In this document: positions 16,334 through 25,567 of the stretch, piece after piece | How positions within the stretch are numbered: position 1 is the stretch's first letter | Layout: each line of letters starts with the position of its first letter | Assembly (NCBI GenBank): GCA_009780185.1 | Contig: WRAN01000003.1 | Location: 161,777-225,776, forward strand | DNA: 64,000 nt | Direction: 5' to 3' | From: Defluviitaleaceae bacterium | GTDB taxonomy: Bacteria > Bacillota > Clostridia > Lachnospirales > WQUN01 | Translations under genes and position numbers: made by a program | Notes under the pieces: model-generated | What the model saw: only the letters and a program-made list of their open reading frames with translations | What the model was told of the DNA's origin: nothing | Database searches by the model: none

Positions 16334-18556
16334 ATGATGTCAACTGATATGTATGAATTAATGCGGATTATTGAGTGCGAACACTCTGACCCACATCATA
16401 TCTTAGGCCAGCATCCGGTAAGCGATGGCGGAGTCATTATTCGGGTTTTTAACCCGTCGGCTGCATCTGTGGAGGTGTTTTTCCCAGAAGGCTTGAGATA
16501 TCCAATGGAGATGGAGCACAAAGCAGGATTTTTTACTTTATTGCTAAAAGAAACCCCAAAAAGCAGATATAAACTGTCCTACACTGGCCACCATGGTGAA
16601 GCGTGGGAGGCTTATGACCCTTACTCCTTTGCCCCGGTAATTTCTGAGCTGGATTTATATTTATATGGCCAAGGTACTCACTATCAGATTTACGATAAAC
16701 TTGGGGCTAACACGGTTACTGTGGATGGTGTAAAAGGGGTGCATTTTGCTGTTTGGGCCCCTAATGCCAAGCGTATCAGCTTAGTTGGCGATTTTAACGG
16801 TTGGAGTGGCCAGCGACATCCTATGCGCAGCATGGGGGCATCTGGAGTTTGGGAGTTATTTGTCCCTGGGCTTTCCAACTATGATAGGTATAAATATGAA
16901 ATAAAATCTCATACGGGGGCGTTCTTTACTAAGGCGGATCCTTATGCCCGATTTGCAGAGCATAGACCCGGTACAGCGTCCATGGTGTACGATATATCAG
17001 GATATAAATGGAATGATACAAAGTGGATTAATAAGCGCAATAAAAAAGACCCACTGGAAGGGCCTGTTAATATCTATGAGTTTCATCCGGGAAGCTGGCG
17101 TAGGGCAGGTGAGGGTAGGTTTATGTCTTGGCCTGAGCTTACGGCGGAACTTATTCCTTATGTGAAAGAGCTGGGTTACACCCATGTAGAGATAATGCCT
17201 GTGATGGAGCATCCTTTTGATGGCTCTTGGGGGTATCAGGTTACAGGATACTACGCTCCTACTAGTCGTTTCGGTAATCCACATCAGTTTATGGAGTTTG
17301 TGGATGCCTGCCATCAGGCTGATATCGGAGTAATTTTGGACTGGGTTCCAGCTCATTTCCCGAAAGATGCTCATGGCCTTGCTATGTTTGATGGGACGGA
17401 ATTATATGAACATCAAGACCCACGCCAAGGGCAGCATCCTGAGTGGGGAACCCTCATTTTCAACTATGGACGCAGCGAAGTAAAGAATTTTCTTATAGCC
17501 AATGCACTTTATTGGATTGAAAAATTCCATATAGACGGCCTTCGTGTGGATGCAGTGGCATCTATGCTTTACTTGGATTATGGAAAAGAGTATGGGCAGT
17601 GGGTGCCTAACGAATACGGCGGCCGGGAAAATATTGAAGCTGTAGAGTTTATGAAGCATATGAACTCTGTGCTTCTCGGGGCACATCCACATGTGTTGAT
17701 GATTGCTGAAGAATCAACCGCCTGGACGGGGGTAACCCGCCCTGTCCAGGAAGATGGTCTTGGTTTTAGCCTAAAATGGAACATGGGCTGGATGAATGAC
17801 TTCCTTTCTTATATGACCAAAGACAGTGTGTATCGCAAGCATCATCACCATAACCTGACTTTTGGCATGGTGTATGCTTACTCAGAAAAATATATCTTGG
17901 TGCTAAGCCATGATGAGGTGGTGCATGGAAAAGGCTCCATGGTAAATAAAATGCCTGGAGATACCTGGCAGAAGATGGCCAATTTGCGGGCGGCATATGG
18001 TTTTATGATAGGGCACCCCGGTAAGAAGCTGCTATTTATGGGTAGCGAGTTTGCCCAATTTGAAGAATGGAGTGAGGCCAAAGCCCTTAACTGGTTCTTG
18101 CTAGATGAGTTTGAGCATCATAGGAAGATGCTGGATTTTGTAAAAGATTTAAACCATCTTTATTTAAATGAAAAGGCTCTGTGGCAGCGTGATTTCTCTG
18201 CGGATGGCTTTGGATGGATAAATTGTGATGATAGTGACAGGAGTATTATTTCTTTCTATAGGGTAGGGGAGAGGAAGCGCCGCAGCAAGAAGGACCAAGA
18301 AGCTAAAGGCTCTACTTATGAATATCTGGTATTTATCTGTAACTTTACTCCGGTGCCATGTATGGATTATAGAGTTGGGCTACCTGTAAAAGGAAAATAC
18401 ATTGAGATATTAAATAGTGACAATGAAAAATATGGAGGAAGTGGGATTATAAATCCCGGCATCCGTCAGTGTGAAGAATACTTGTGTGATGGACAGCAGT
18501 ATAGCTTGCCATTGCAGCTGCCGCCGTTGGGGGTTGTGGTAATGAAAATGAAGTGA
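16334..18556 (+). CDS. glgB: 1,4-alpha-glucan branching enzyme GlgB
   Basis: GlgB makes alpha-1,6 branches in glycogen. The 740 residues show two CBM48-type N-terminal domains (the second around WAPNAKRISLVGDFNGW), then a GH13 barrel. The barrel has DGSWGYQVTGYYAPTSRFG, the nucleophile in DGLRVDAVASML, the acid/base in MIAEESTAW and LSHDEVVHGKGSM, followed by the all-beta C-terminal domain. I chose ATG 16334 because AAAGGAGGGG lies just upstream; the longer frame from GTG 16313 would run through this site. No other glycogen genes are adjacent, which is unusual since glgB often sits with glgC, glgD and glgA. Confidence 0.96.
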   Translation: MMSTDMYELMRIIECEHSDPHHILGQHPVSDGGVIIRVFNPSAASVEVFFPEGLRYPMEMEHKAGFFTLLLKETPKSRYKLSYTGHHGEAWEAYDPYSFAPVISELDLYLYGQGTHYQIYDKLGANTVTVDGVKGVHFAVWAPNAKRISLVGDFNGWSGQRHPMRSMGASGVWELFVPGLSNYDRYKYEIKSHTGAFFTKADPYARFAEHRPGTASMVYDISGYKWNDTKWINKRNKKDPLEGPVNIYEFHPGSWRRAGEGRFMSWPELTAELIPYVKELGYTHVEIMPVMEHPFDGSWGYQVTGYYAPTSRFGNPHQFMEFVDACHQADIGVILDWVPAHFPKDAHGLAMFDGTELYEHQDPRQGQHPEWGTLIFNYGRSEVKNFLIANALYWIEKFHIDGLRVDAVASMLYLDYGKEYGQWVPNEYGGRENIEAVEFMKHMNSVLLGAHPHVLMIAEESTAWTGVTRPVQEDGLGFSLKWNMGWMNDFLSYMTKDSVYRKHHHHNLTFGMVYAYSEKYILVLSHDEVVHGKGSMVNKMPGDTWQKMANLRAAYGFMIGHPGKKLLFMGSEFAQFEEWSEAKALNWFLLDEFEHHRKMLDFVKDLNHLYLNEKALWQRDFSADGFGWINCDDSDRSIISFYRVGERKRRSKKDQEAKGSTYEYLVFICNFTPVPCMDYRVGLPVKGKYIEILNSDNEKYGGSGIINPGIRQCEEYLCDGQQYSLPLQLPPLGVVVMKMK

Positions 18557-18625
18557 TTCTATAAGAATTACTATTTCGATGCTGAATATGCTTTGCAATT
18601 TAATTCTCCAAATGGTACAAATGAT

Positions 18626-18653
18626 ATTGCAAAATATACAATATTTTGACAAT
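18626..18653. promoter_or_regulatory. Inverted repeat upstream of the SLH-like gene
   Basis: CAAAATAT-ACA-ATATTTTG (18630-18648) is a perfect 8-bp palindrome extended by ATTG/CAAT with one bulged A. It lies about 30 bases before ATG 18683. It could be an operator; there is no T-run to suggest a terminator. Confidence 0.4.
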
Positions 18654-18682
18654 GTACATGGAGCCATTTTTAGGAGGTTATT

Positions 18683-20404
18683 ATGCATCGTAGACGTGGA
18701 ATTACTGGTGTAGTGTGTGTGCTTTTAGTAGCTGCTTTGATTTTTGGGGTTTTAGGCCAGCCTGTAGTTGTTTCTGCCAATCGCCCGCATTGGGCTCAGG
18801 AATATGTGGATATTCTTTATAATGCTGATGTATTACAGGAGCATGACTTTGAGGTTAGAGCCCCTATAATTGCAAGTGATTTTTCTAGGTGGATTTCAGG
18901 GATTTTTAGGCAATCTATGGATATATATGTCTATTCCGGCGCTATGACACGTCTTGATGGGTTGATGTTGGCGGCGGAAGCTTTCCGCATACCAGCTGGC
19001 GATATGACTGTTTTAAGTATGTTTCTGGATTATTATTTGGTGCCGGAGGATTATAGGCCTAGGTTAGCAGGTTTAGTTGAAGCAGGTATTATACGGGGGC
19101 ATACATCTGGAAATCTGGATCCACATGGGTTTTTGACGCGTGGACAAGGAGCGGCTTTGCTGGCCCTATCTGCTGGGCAAATCTTCTTTGAGGCAGGTAA
19201 ATTTAGTGGCCTTGTTATAGAGCGTGGGGTCATAAATATTGGCGGGGTTGTACTTAAGGATGTTGAAGTAAGCGGTAATCTTATAATAACCGGTCAGGGT
19301 GAACCCATTATAATAACGGGTAATTTTGGCCAGGTAATTGTGGATACGGATACACTTGTGGTGATTAACGGCTTTGTAGGTGAGTTGATTGTATTGGCCG
19401 AAAAGGCCAATATTGAAATGGATAATGCTGAAATAAGCAATATACAGATATATGGCTCCATGTTGGATGGGGAAGATGAGTCGGTATATGCTATACCAAC
19501 GCCGATGCCACTATCTTTGCAAACTCCTACTCCAGTGCCCACAGCGGCTCCAGTGCCCACAGCAACTCCAGATACAATGCCAACACCGACTCCGATGCCA
19601 ATCCCGACTCCAGCACCGGATACAGGGACTGGGGATGATGGATCAGATGAAAATAATTCAGGTTCGGCTCCCATTACTGTTCCCGGGGATGAAATTGTGA
19701 TTGAACCGGGTGCGATTAGGATCCCTATCTCCGAAGAGGAATCCATTTTGCTAACTTCAGTTGACCCGGAATACCAGATATTGGGTCAGTTGTTTGATCA
19801 TATCGATGAAATTGTTGTTGAAGAAGGGCGAATAACCGGGATTTACATCCAAAGTACGGCATCGGTTATGCTTACAAATCTTAACCAGAACCCGGAAGAA
19901 ATCTTAGAAATTCATCTTGGACAAGATACAAACATTGTTGTAAGCTATATATATGACATGCACAATTTAGTAATTGTGGGTACCGGGGATAATGCTGTGA
20001 CATTGACTCAACGAAGCACGTTTACTAACCCTCCTCCAAGCTCGGTAATGTCTGTGTCTGGTGATATTGTTTTACAGTTGGCAAACCCTGGTTTGTTTTT
20101 TGATCTTTTTACAATTAACTTAGTGGGGCAGGTTAATCTTCAACTTGGGGCATTATCTGTACTGGGTATGACATTTGACCTGTCTCGTTTATGCTATGAT
20201 TATGCATCCTATATCTATTTAGGAAGTCATAATATCCAATTGATAATACCGGGCCCTATTCATAATTATGTAATAAACATAAGGCATAATGCTGGCGGAG
20301 TGCCTTTACAGTTTATGGTAGATCATTCTTCAGAACCTTATCACACAGAGAGTCTGCCGCCTGGCTTTGTGGGACGATTGGAGTACGGAGGTTTAATATC
20401 TTAA
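18683..20404 (+). CDS. Exported surface protein with SLH-like region and Thr/Pro linker
   Basis: The 573 residues start with a signal peptide (about 1-32, ending VVSA). Two or three SLH-like repeats follow (HWAQEYVDILYNADVL; LAGLVEAGIIRG with LTRGQGAALLAL), which would bind the protein to wall polysaccharide. A beta-strand-rich stretch of about 80 residues, a Thr-Pro repeat linker (about 272-312) and a C-terminal beta-rich domain of unknown type complete it. TAGGAGG precedes the ATG. It heads a run of overlapping envelope genes. It is probably a cell-surface protein with no enzymatic motif that I can see. Confidence 0.8.
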   Translation: MHRRRGITGVVCVLLVAALIFGVLGQPVVVSANRPHWAQEYVDILYNADVLQEHDFEVRAPIIASDFSRWISGIFRQSMDIYVYSGAMTRLDGLMLAAEAFRIPAGDMTVLSMFLDYYLVPEDYRPRLAGLVEAGIIRGHTSGNLDPHGFLTRGQGAALLALSAGQIFFEAGKFSGLVIERGVINIGGVVLKDVEVSGNLIITGQGEPIIITGNFGQVIVDTDTLVVINGFVGELIVLAEKANIEMDNAEISNIQIYGSMLDGEDESVYAIPTPMPLSLQTPTPVPTAAPVPTATPDTMPTPTPMPIPTPAPDTGTGDDGSDENNSGSAPITVPGDEIVIEPGAIRIPISEEESILLTSVDPEYQILGQLFDHIDEIVVEEGRITGIYIQSTASVMLTNLNQNPEEILEIHLGQDTNIVVSYIYDMHNLVIVGTGDNAVTLTQRSTFTNPPPSSVMSVSGDIVLQLANPGLFFDLFTINLVGQVNLQLGALSVLGMTFDLSRLCYDYASYIYLGSHNIQLIIPGPIHNYVINIRHNAGGVPLQFMVDHSSEPYHTESLPPGFVGRLEYGGLIS

Positions 20405-21387
20405 AATCATTAAAGCTTAAAAATAATTTACTAATGGCCCCAATGGCTGGGGTAACAGATAAGGCTTTCCGCACTTTGGTTCATGACCATGGAGCAGGGC
20501 TTACTTATTCTGAAATGATAAGCGCCAAAAGCATTGTATATCGCAATAAAAATACTCATAAGCTTTTGGAGAATGCGACCCATGTGCGGCCTTGGGCTGT
20601 TCAGTTTTTTGGTCATGAGCCGGAGTTTTTATATGAGGCTATTCAGATGCTTGAGGATAGTCCCTTTGATATTGTGGATATAAATATGGGCTGCCCTATG
20701 CCTAAAATCGTAAAAAATGGTGAAGGCGCAGCCCTTATGACAGACCCACCTCTGGCAAGGCGTATGATTGAAGCGGCAGTTAGGGCTTCAAGTCGGCCTG
20801 TCACAGTTAAAATCCGCATCGGTTTTACTCCTTCGAGTCTAAATGCTATAGAAATGGCAAAAATAGCAGAGGATGCAGGGGCTATGCATATCACAATCCA
20901 TGGACGTACCCGTGACCAGTACTATACTGGTGAGGCTAATTGGGATGTTATATCCGCGGTAAAACAAGCGGTGAAAATACCTGTAATCGGTAATGGCGAT
21001 ATTTTTTCTTCTGAGATTGCTATAAAGCGGTTGGAAGAAAGCGGTTGTGACGGTATAATGATTGCACGAGGAGCTATGGGTAACCCGTGGATTTTTTCAC
21101 GTACTGCCGCGTACTTGGAAACTGGGGTTTTGCCACCAGAGCCATCACATTCTGACATAATTGAAACAGCGATTAAACATCTTTGGGCGGTAGACTGTGA
21201 CAGAGCTGCCGACTCTAATGGTAGGAGCTATACTGTGGTGGATATGCGTAAGCATCTGTCTTGGTATACCAAGGGTATGCCAGGGTCTGCTGATTTGAGA
21301 CGGCGAATTAATTTGGCTCAAACAGCAGATGAAATGGAGGCTTTGCTACGTTTTTATATATACAAAGGAGATAGTTATGAAGAATAA
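20398..21387 (+). CDS. dus: tRNA-dihydrouridine synthase, DusB type
   Basis: This FMN enzyme reduces uridine to dihydrouridine in tRNA. Marks are APMAGVTDKAFR, DINMGCPMPKI with the catalytic Cys, TVKIRIG, ITIHGRTRDQYYTG and GNGDIFSSE, followed by the helical C-terminal domain. ATG 20434 would start inside the first beta strand and has no ribosome binding site. The family needs about 12 residues more, and the frame stays open upstream. GGAGG lies 6 bases before an in-frame ATC at 20398, so I place the start there and treat it as a rare ATC initiation (or a base error). It overlaps the upstream gene's end by 7 bases. Confidence 0.85.
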   Translation: MLKSLKLKNNLLMAPMAGVTDKAFRTLVHDHGAGLTYSEMISAKSIVYRNKNTHKLLENATHVRPWAVQFFGHEPEFLYEAIQMLEDSPFDIVDINMGCPMPKIVKNGEGAALMTDPPLARRMIEAAVRASSRPVTVKIRIGFTPSSLNAIEMAKIAEDAGAMHITIHGRTRDQYYTGEANWDVISAVKQAVKIPVIGNGDIFSSEIAIKRLEESGCDGIMIARGAMGNPWIFSRTAAYLETGVLPPEPSHSDIIETAIKHLWAVDCDRAADSNGRSYTVVDMRKHLSWYTKGMPGSADLRRRINLAQTADEMEALLRFYIYKGDSYEE

Positions 21388-21880
21388 GAAAAATATCCTG
21401 TATCCGGCTATTATTGCTGTACTCTTGGGGTTATTACTTCTTTCGCACCTGTCTATTCCGGCTTTTGCACAGCCAGGGACTGCAAGTGACCCGTTGGTTA
21501 CTCAGCACTATGTAGACGAGTTAGTAGCTGGATTACAAGCTCAAATTACGGCACTTCAAAATCAGATAAATACCGGAGTGCCTTCTGGTGGTGGCGGAAC
21601 AGGCGAAGGCCAGGTTGTTCCTTTTACGCCATTATTTGTTCCTGCTGGGAGTACTCTTATGGCTAATGCCGGTGTGGAGTTTATTCTTAGAAGCGGCAAT
21701 GCTACGGTAATTGCTGGGCCTAATGGGCTTGTAGATGTTACCGCGGGTATAGACGTAGGCAATGGTCAAGCTGTTAGCAGAAACCACTTGATGTTGGTGC
21801 CAGCTACAGATGGGCGGGGACTGTATTTTTCAACTGATGCGTGGCTAATGATAAAAGGTGGTTTTATAGTTGCCAACTAA
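21377..21880 (+). CDS. Small exported protein of unknown function
   Basis: The protein has 167 residues from ATG 21377 (AAAGGAG upstream), overlapping the end of dus by 11 bases. A signal peptide (about 1-31, ending AFA) is followed by a short coiled-coil-like segment (VDELVAGLQAQITALQNQI), a Gly-rich hinge and a beta-rich domain of about 100 residues. I recognise no family. Its place between SLH-like and polysaccharide polymerase genes suggests an envelope role. Confidence 0.75.
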   Translation: MKNKKNILYPAIIAVLLGLLLLSHLSIPAFAQPGTASDPLVTQHYVDELVAGLQAQITALQNQINTGVPSGGGGTGEGQVVPFTPLFVPAGSTLMANAGVEFILRSGNATVIAGPNGLVDVTAGIDVGNGQAVSRNHLMLVPATDGRGLYFSTDAWLMIKGGFIVAN

Positions 21881-23462
21881 GAAATTGAATTGGCTTTTTG
21901 ATACAATCCTTAACTGGCTGAGGGGAAGCTTGCTTTTTAGTGGCCTTAACGCAGGGATGGATTGGATTGTAAAGCTTAGTCAGGGTAGCTTTATTGTTGG
22001 GCTTTTTATTGCTGATGATATAGCACAAAGATCTAGTCTTGGACGTAGTGTTTTTGTGCGTCTTTGGGATAAGATTTTAAACGGGATTCCTAAGCCTTTA
22101 AAAATACCTGCGCGGTGGCCTAGTACTTTGGCCTCGTTGTTGTCTGGTAGTTTTTTTATTCGTGGGTTAACTGATCATATGGATACGCCTATTCCTCCTC
22201 CTGTGCCTAATGCTACCTCTGGTATGGTTATGGTTTGGGGGGCTTATGCTTTGCCTATTTGGGCGCTTCTGGCTGTTGTAATCGCACTTCCGGTGCTACC
22301 TACTATGATTTTGGCTGGTATTATAATACCTGCTTTTTTGTTTGCCCTTTTTAGCCGCCGTTTTGTCCTGGATGGGACGGCGGTTTTTTTGCTGTTTTTT
22401 ATTATTATCACTCTTATATCTGGGGTAATGTCTGTGGATATGGCATCTAGTGTGCCTATCGCAGTGCTTACTTCTGTGTTTATGCTTTCGACTTTGCTGG
22501 TGATGGCCTGCTGTAAGACTCGTGAATCTGTGGATATGTTTATTTTAGGTTTTGTTGCGGCTTCGGCAATTGCAGGGGTAGTTGGGGCTTATCAGATGCT
22601 TACGGGGCATACGACAGTGGCTTGGCTGGATTTGATGTTGTTTACCGATATTGGACTTAGACTTTATTCTACTTTTGATAATCCTAATGTTTATGGTACT
22701 TACTTGCTGCTTGCCATACCTGTAGCGGCGGCTTGTGTGGTTTACGCAAAGAAGATTTTCTTTAAAATTTGCGCCTTCGGCATTACGGGGCTATTGGTTC
22801 TTAATTTGATTGCTACTTACTCCAGGGGGTGCTATGTTTCTCTTGCTATTGGGGCACTTATTTTTGTGCTTATTATCAAGAAGCAATTAATTGTGGCGTT
22901 TATTCCTGCGCTTATTGGTGTGTTTTTATTGCTGCCTTCTACAGTGGTTAATCGAGTTGTAGGGATTTTGAATTTTGACGATACATCTACTGTTTTTAGG
23001 CTTAATATCTGGCGGGGCAGCCTGCGTATGCTTATGGATTTTTGGCCAATAGGAGTAGGGCAGGGGGAAGCTGCGTTTAATCGGGTATATACTTATTATT
23101 CTCTTGGGGCGATTTTCACGCCACATTCTCATAATCTGTTTCTTCAGATTTTTATTGAAACGGGGATTGTTGGGATTTTAGTGTTTGTTGGCGTGCTTGC
23201 TTGCTTTATCCGGGCTCAGGTTAACTTTCTTAGAAGAACGAATGAGTTTAGGTTGAGGGTATTTTCTGCGGCGCTGGTTGCTGCTGTTGTTGGATTTCTT
23301 GCTCAGGGGGCGTTTGACTATAATTTTTATAATTACCGTGTAATGCTTACATTTTTCTTGTTTATGGGTATTGGTATTGCCTTTACGCGAGCTGCTGTGA
23401 ATGCGGAGAAGGTGGAGGCTGCGCCTTTTGAAAGCGAATGGGTTAAAGGCTATCATGATTAA
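21870..23462 (+). CDS. O-antigen ligase/polymerase-like membrane protein
   Basis: The 530 residues have about ten or more transmembrane helices. The family's large outer loop is marked by FRLNIWRGSLRM and PIGVGQGEAAFNRVY, ending in FTPHSHNLFLQIFIETG, typical of WaaL/Wzy-type proteins. In a Gram-positive it would polymerise or transfer a surface glycan on an undecaprenyl carrier. The start is TTG 21870, overlapping the upstream gene by 11 bases. The next gene, a GT4 transferase, overlaps it by 8 bases. Confidence 0.88.
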   Translation: MPTKKLNWLFDTILNWLRGSLLFSGLNAGMDWIVKLSQGSFIVGLFIADDIAQRSSLGRSVFVRLWDKILNGIPKPLKIPARWPSTLASLLSGSFFIRGLTDHMDTPIPPPVPNATSGMVMVWGAYALPIWALLAVVIALPVLPTMILAGIIIPAFLFALFSRRFVLDGTAVFLLFFIIITLISGVMSVDMASSVPIAVLTSVFMLSTLLVMACCKTRESVDMFILGFVAASAIAGVVGAYQMLTGHTTVAWLDLMLFTDIGLRLYSTFDNPNVYGTYLLLAIPVAAACVVYAKKIFFKICAFGITGLLVLNLIATYSRGCYVSLAIGALIFVLIIKKQLIVAFIPALIGVFLLLPSTVVNRVVGILNFDDTSTVFRLNIWRGSLRMLMDFWPIGVGQGEAAFNRVYTYYSLGAIFTPHSHNLFLQIFIETGIVGILVFVGVLACFIRAQVNFLRRTNEFRLRVFSAALVAAVVGFLAQGAFDYNFYNYRVMLTFFLFMGIGIAFTRAAVNAEKVEAAPFESEWVKGYHD

Positions 23463-24552
23463 GATATTGCATATTGTTACGGATACAAACATTGGTGGGA
23501 CCGGGCATCTTTTATTACACTTATTGGATGCGTATGATAAGTCTTCGTTTGTAATGGAGGTTGTTTTACCCGAAAATGCAAGGCTTACGCCTCTGCTTGC
23601 TATGCGAGGTGTGAAGTATTATGAATCGCCGGATATTGCGGATAAGTCTTTTTCTTTTAAGGGAATTAGTACGCTTAGAAAGTTGATAAAGGAAGCTGAG
23701 CCGGATATTGTCCATACACATGGGTCATTTTCTGGGCGAAAGGCGGCTAAGCAGCTTGGCGTGAAGGTTGTGCATACGAGACATTGTGCGTATCCTGTGG
23801 CGTCCTGGAAGAAAGTTTTTCCTTTTAAGCAGATGATGGGATTTGTGAATAACTCGTTAAGCGATTTAATGATTGCCATTTCTCCTGCGGCAGCGGAGAA
23901 TCTGATTGATATGGGAGCTAGACAGAGTAAAATACGGACACTATTTAATGGTACGCCTCCTGTGAGGAGTTATTCTTTTGAAGAAGTGGCTGACATTAAG
24001 AGAAAGTACAATATACCACCGGATACCTTTGTGTTGGCAATAATAGCGCGTCTAACAGAAGTTAAAGGCCATGATGACATTTTGGATGCGGCTAAAGCTG
24101 TCCCAAAGGCGCTTATATTATTTGCCGGAGATGGGGAGCAAAAGACTCACCTGGAGGGACGGATAGCGACTGAAGGGATTTCTAATGTAAGATTATTGGG
24201 TTTTGTGACAGATGTGGATGAGCTTATTGCCGTGATGGATGCACAGATTAATGCCTCTTTTGGGACGGAAACGTCGTCTTTGTCCTTGATACAGGGGATG
24301 AGTGCAGGAGTCCCGGCAGTGGCTTCCGATTTTGGAGGTAATCCATATCTGATAGAGACAGGGGTCAATGGCATTGTGTTTCCCGCACGGGATGCTAATG
24401 CTATGGCTGATGGAATTAAGAAGATAATGTCCGACTCTGAGTTATACCGGCGGACCTCTGAGGGGGCGCGTCAGGTATATCAGGAGCGGTTTACAGATAA
24501 AAAAATGGCCTCGGATACAGAGGCTGTATATAAAGAAGTATTGGGAAGGTGA
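23455..24552 (+). CDS. Glycosyltransferase family 4
   Basis: The 365 residues have a GT-B layout. The N-terminal domain begins IKILHIVTDTNIGG with DIVHTHGSFSGRKAA. The C-terminal nucleotide-sugar domain shows LFAGDGEQ and the E-rich motif FGTETSSLSLIQGMSAGVPAVAS. ATG 23455 matches the family's N-terminus; the open frame upstream is coding for the preceding gene. Its overlap with the O-antigen ligase-like gene implies a joint role in building a surface polysaccharide. Donor and acceptor cannot be told. Confidence 0.9.
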   Translation: MIKILHIVTDTNIGGTGHLLLHLLDAYDKSSFVMEVVLPENARLTPLLAMRGVKYYESPDIADKSFSFKGISTLRKLIKEAEPDIVHTHGSFSGRKAAKQLGVKVVHTRHCAYPVASWKKVFPFKQMMGFVNNSLSDLMIAISPAAAENLIDMGARQSKIRTLFNGTPPVRSYSFEEVADIKRKYNIPPDTFVLAIIARLTEVKGHDDILDAAKAVPKALILFAGDGEQKTHLEGRIATEGISNVRLLGFVTDVDELIAVMDAQINASFGTETSSLSLIQGMSAGVPAVASDFGGNPYLIETGVNGIVFPARDANAMADGIKKIMSDSELYRRTSEGARQVYQERFTDKKMASDTEAVYKEVLGR

Positions 24553-25040
24553 TTGCTTTGAAAAAATATCGCTTGTTTGGGATTATAAACCCTATTGATG
24601 TGCTATTGGTGACTATGGTGTTTTTGCTGATATGGGGTGCGTATTTGCTGGCTCAGCCACAGACTGTTGTTGCAGAAGGTGGGCGGCTTATCCGCTATAC
24701 CTTTGAACTTGGGGAGCGGCCTGCGGGTTTTCATGAAGGAATAGAAATTGATACGCCGGTGTTTTGTGGCGTTAACGGCTGGCGGGTTGGTACTGTTGTT
24801 GATGTTTATTCCTTGCCGTTTTTGTCTGATGCCCCTGATGAGCGAGCTGGGGTCATACGCCGGGTACCCGTTGAAGGGCTTGAGTTTACCTATATTGTAA
24901 TAGAGGCCTGGGCTGAGATTAGTGATTATGCCACCAATATCGGAAACTTTTGGGTTGCTGTTAATAGGCAGGTGGGCCTTAGAGCACGAGATTTTGGTGG
25001 TATTGGGTTTATTACTAGCATTGAATGGGTGGTGGAATAG
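24549..25040 (+). CDS. DUF4330-like membrane-anchored protein (first copy)
   Basis: This 163-residue protein begins with FGIINPIDVLLVTMVFLLIWGAYLL, the usual N-terminal helix pattern of DUF4330, followed by a beta-rich extracytoplasmic domain. The open frame starts at GTG 24549 (GTGA overlap with the GT4 gene), but AAGGTGA fits TTG 24558 better, giving 160 residues. The function of the family is unknown. It is next to a second related gene. Confidence 0.7.
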   Translation: MIALKKYRLFGIINPIDVLLVTMVFLLIWGAYLLAQPQTVVAEGGRLIRYTFELGERPAGFHEGIEIDTPVFCGVNGWRVGTVVDVYSLPFLSDAPDERAGVIRRVPVEGLEFTYIVIEAWAEISDYATNIGNFWVAVNRQVGLRARDFGGIGFITSIEWVVE

Positions 25041-25541
25041 ATGATTGATGCTCAAGGGAAAATTAAAGGTAGAGTTAGTATTATTGATATTGTAATCGTG
25101 TTGGCGCTTCTGGGGCTTATTGTCGGGTTTGTATATAGAAATGCGGCACCTCACATAGAGACAGTTCTTCGGCCTGATGATAATTTTTATGTAACTTTTG
25201 AAGTTAATAGGATACGTAGTGTTATTGCTGAGGATGCTGTAGTTGTTGGGGAATATGTGTTTAGGCAGCATGATCGTCAGCCTCTTGGTAGAATTGTTGC
25301 TATTGATAAGCTTCCCGCAACTGAAGTAATGCAGCGCAGTGATGGTACGGCTGTACTGGCTACTATGGAGGATCGTTACTCTTTGCACATTACTATTGAG
25401 GCTACTGGTAGTATTACTGAAAGTGGATTTTTTGCGAATGGCAATGACGCTATTGCTCCTGGGGCTGAGATTATCTTGGTTAATCGGCGGTTTATATTTC
25501 CTTTGGCACGGGTTTATTCTGTAAGCCTGGATAGGATTTAG
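25041..25541 (+). CDS. DUF4330-like membrane-anchored protein (second copy)
   Basis: The 166 residues start MIDAQGKIKGRVSIIDIVIVLAL, a clear DUF4330 N-terminus with one membrane helix. A beta-rich domain of about 120 residues follows outside the membrane. The ATG follows the previous stop with no gap, so translation is probably coupled. The two proteins share the helix-plus-beta plan and may be diverged duplicates acting together in the envelope pathway. It is the last gene of this rightward run. Confidence 0.8.
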   Translation: MIDAQGKIKGRVSIIDIVIVLALLGLIVGFVYRNAAPHIETVLRPDDNFYVTFEVNRIRSVIAEDAVVVGEYVFRQHDRQPLGRIVAIDKLPATEVMQRSDGTAVLATMEDRYSLHITIEATGSITESGFFANGNDAIAPGAEIILVNRRFIFPLARVYSVSLDRI

Positions 25542-25567
25542 GTTGTCTGAAGTACGTATAACAAGGA

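Noticed and set aside
24603..25388. 261-residue minus-strand frame opposite the DUF4330 genes
   Set aside because: It is Asn/Ile/Lys-rich antisense of two genes with clear membrane anchors; no ribosome site.
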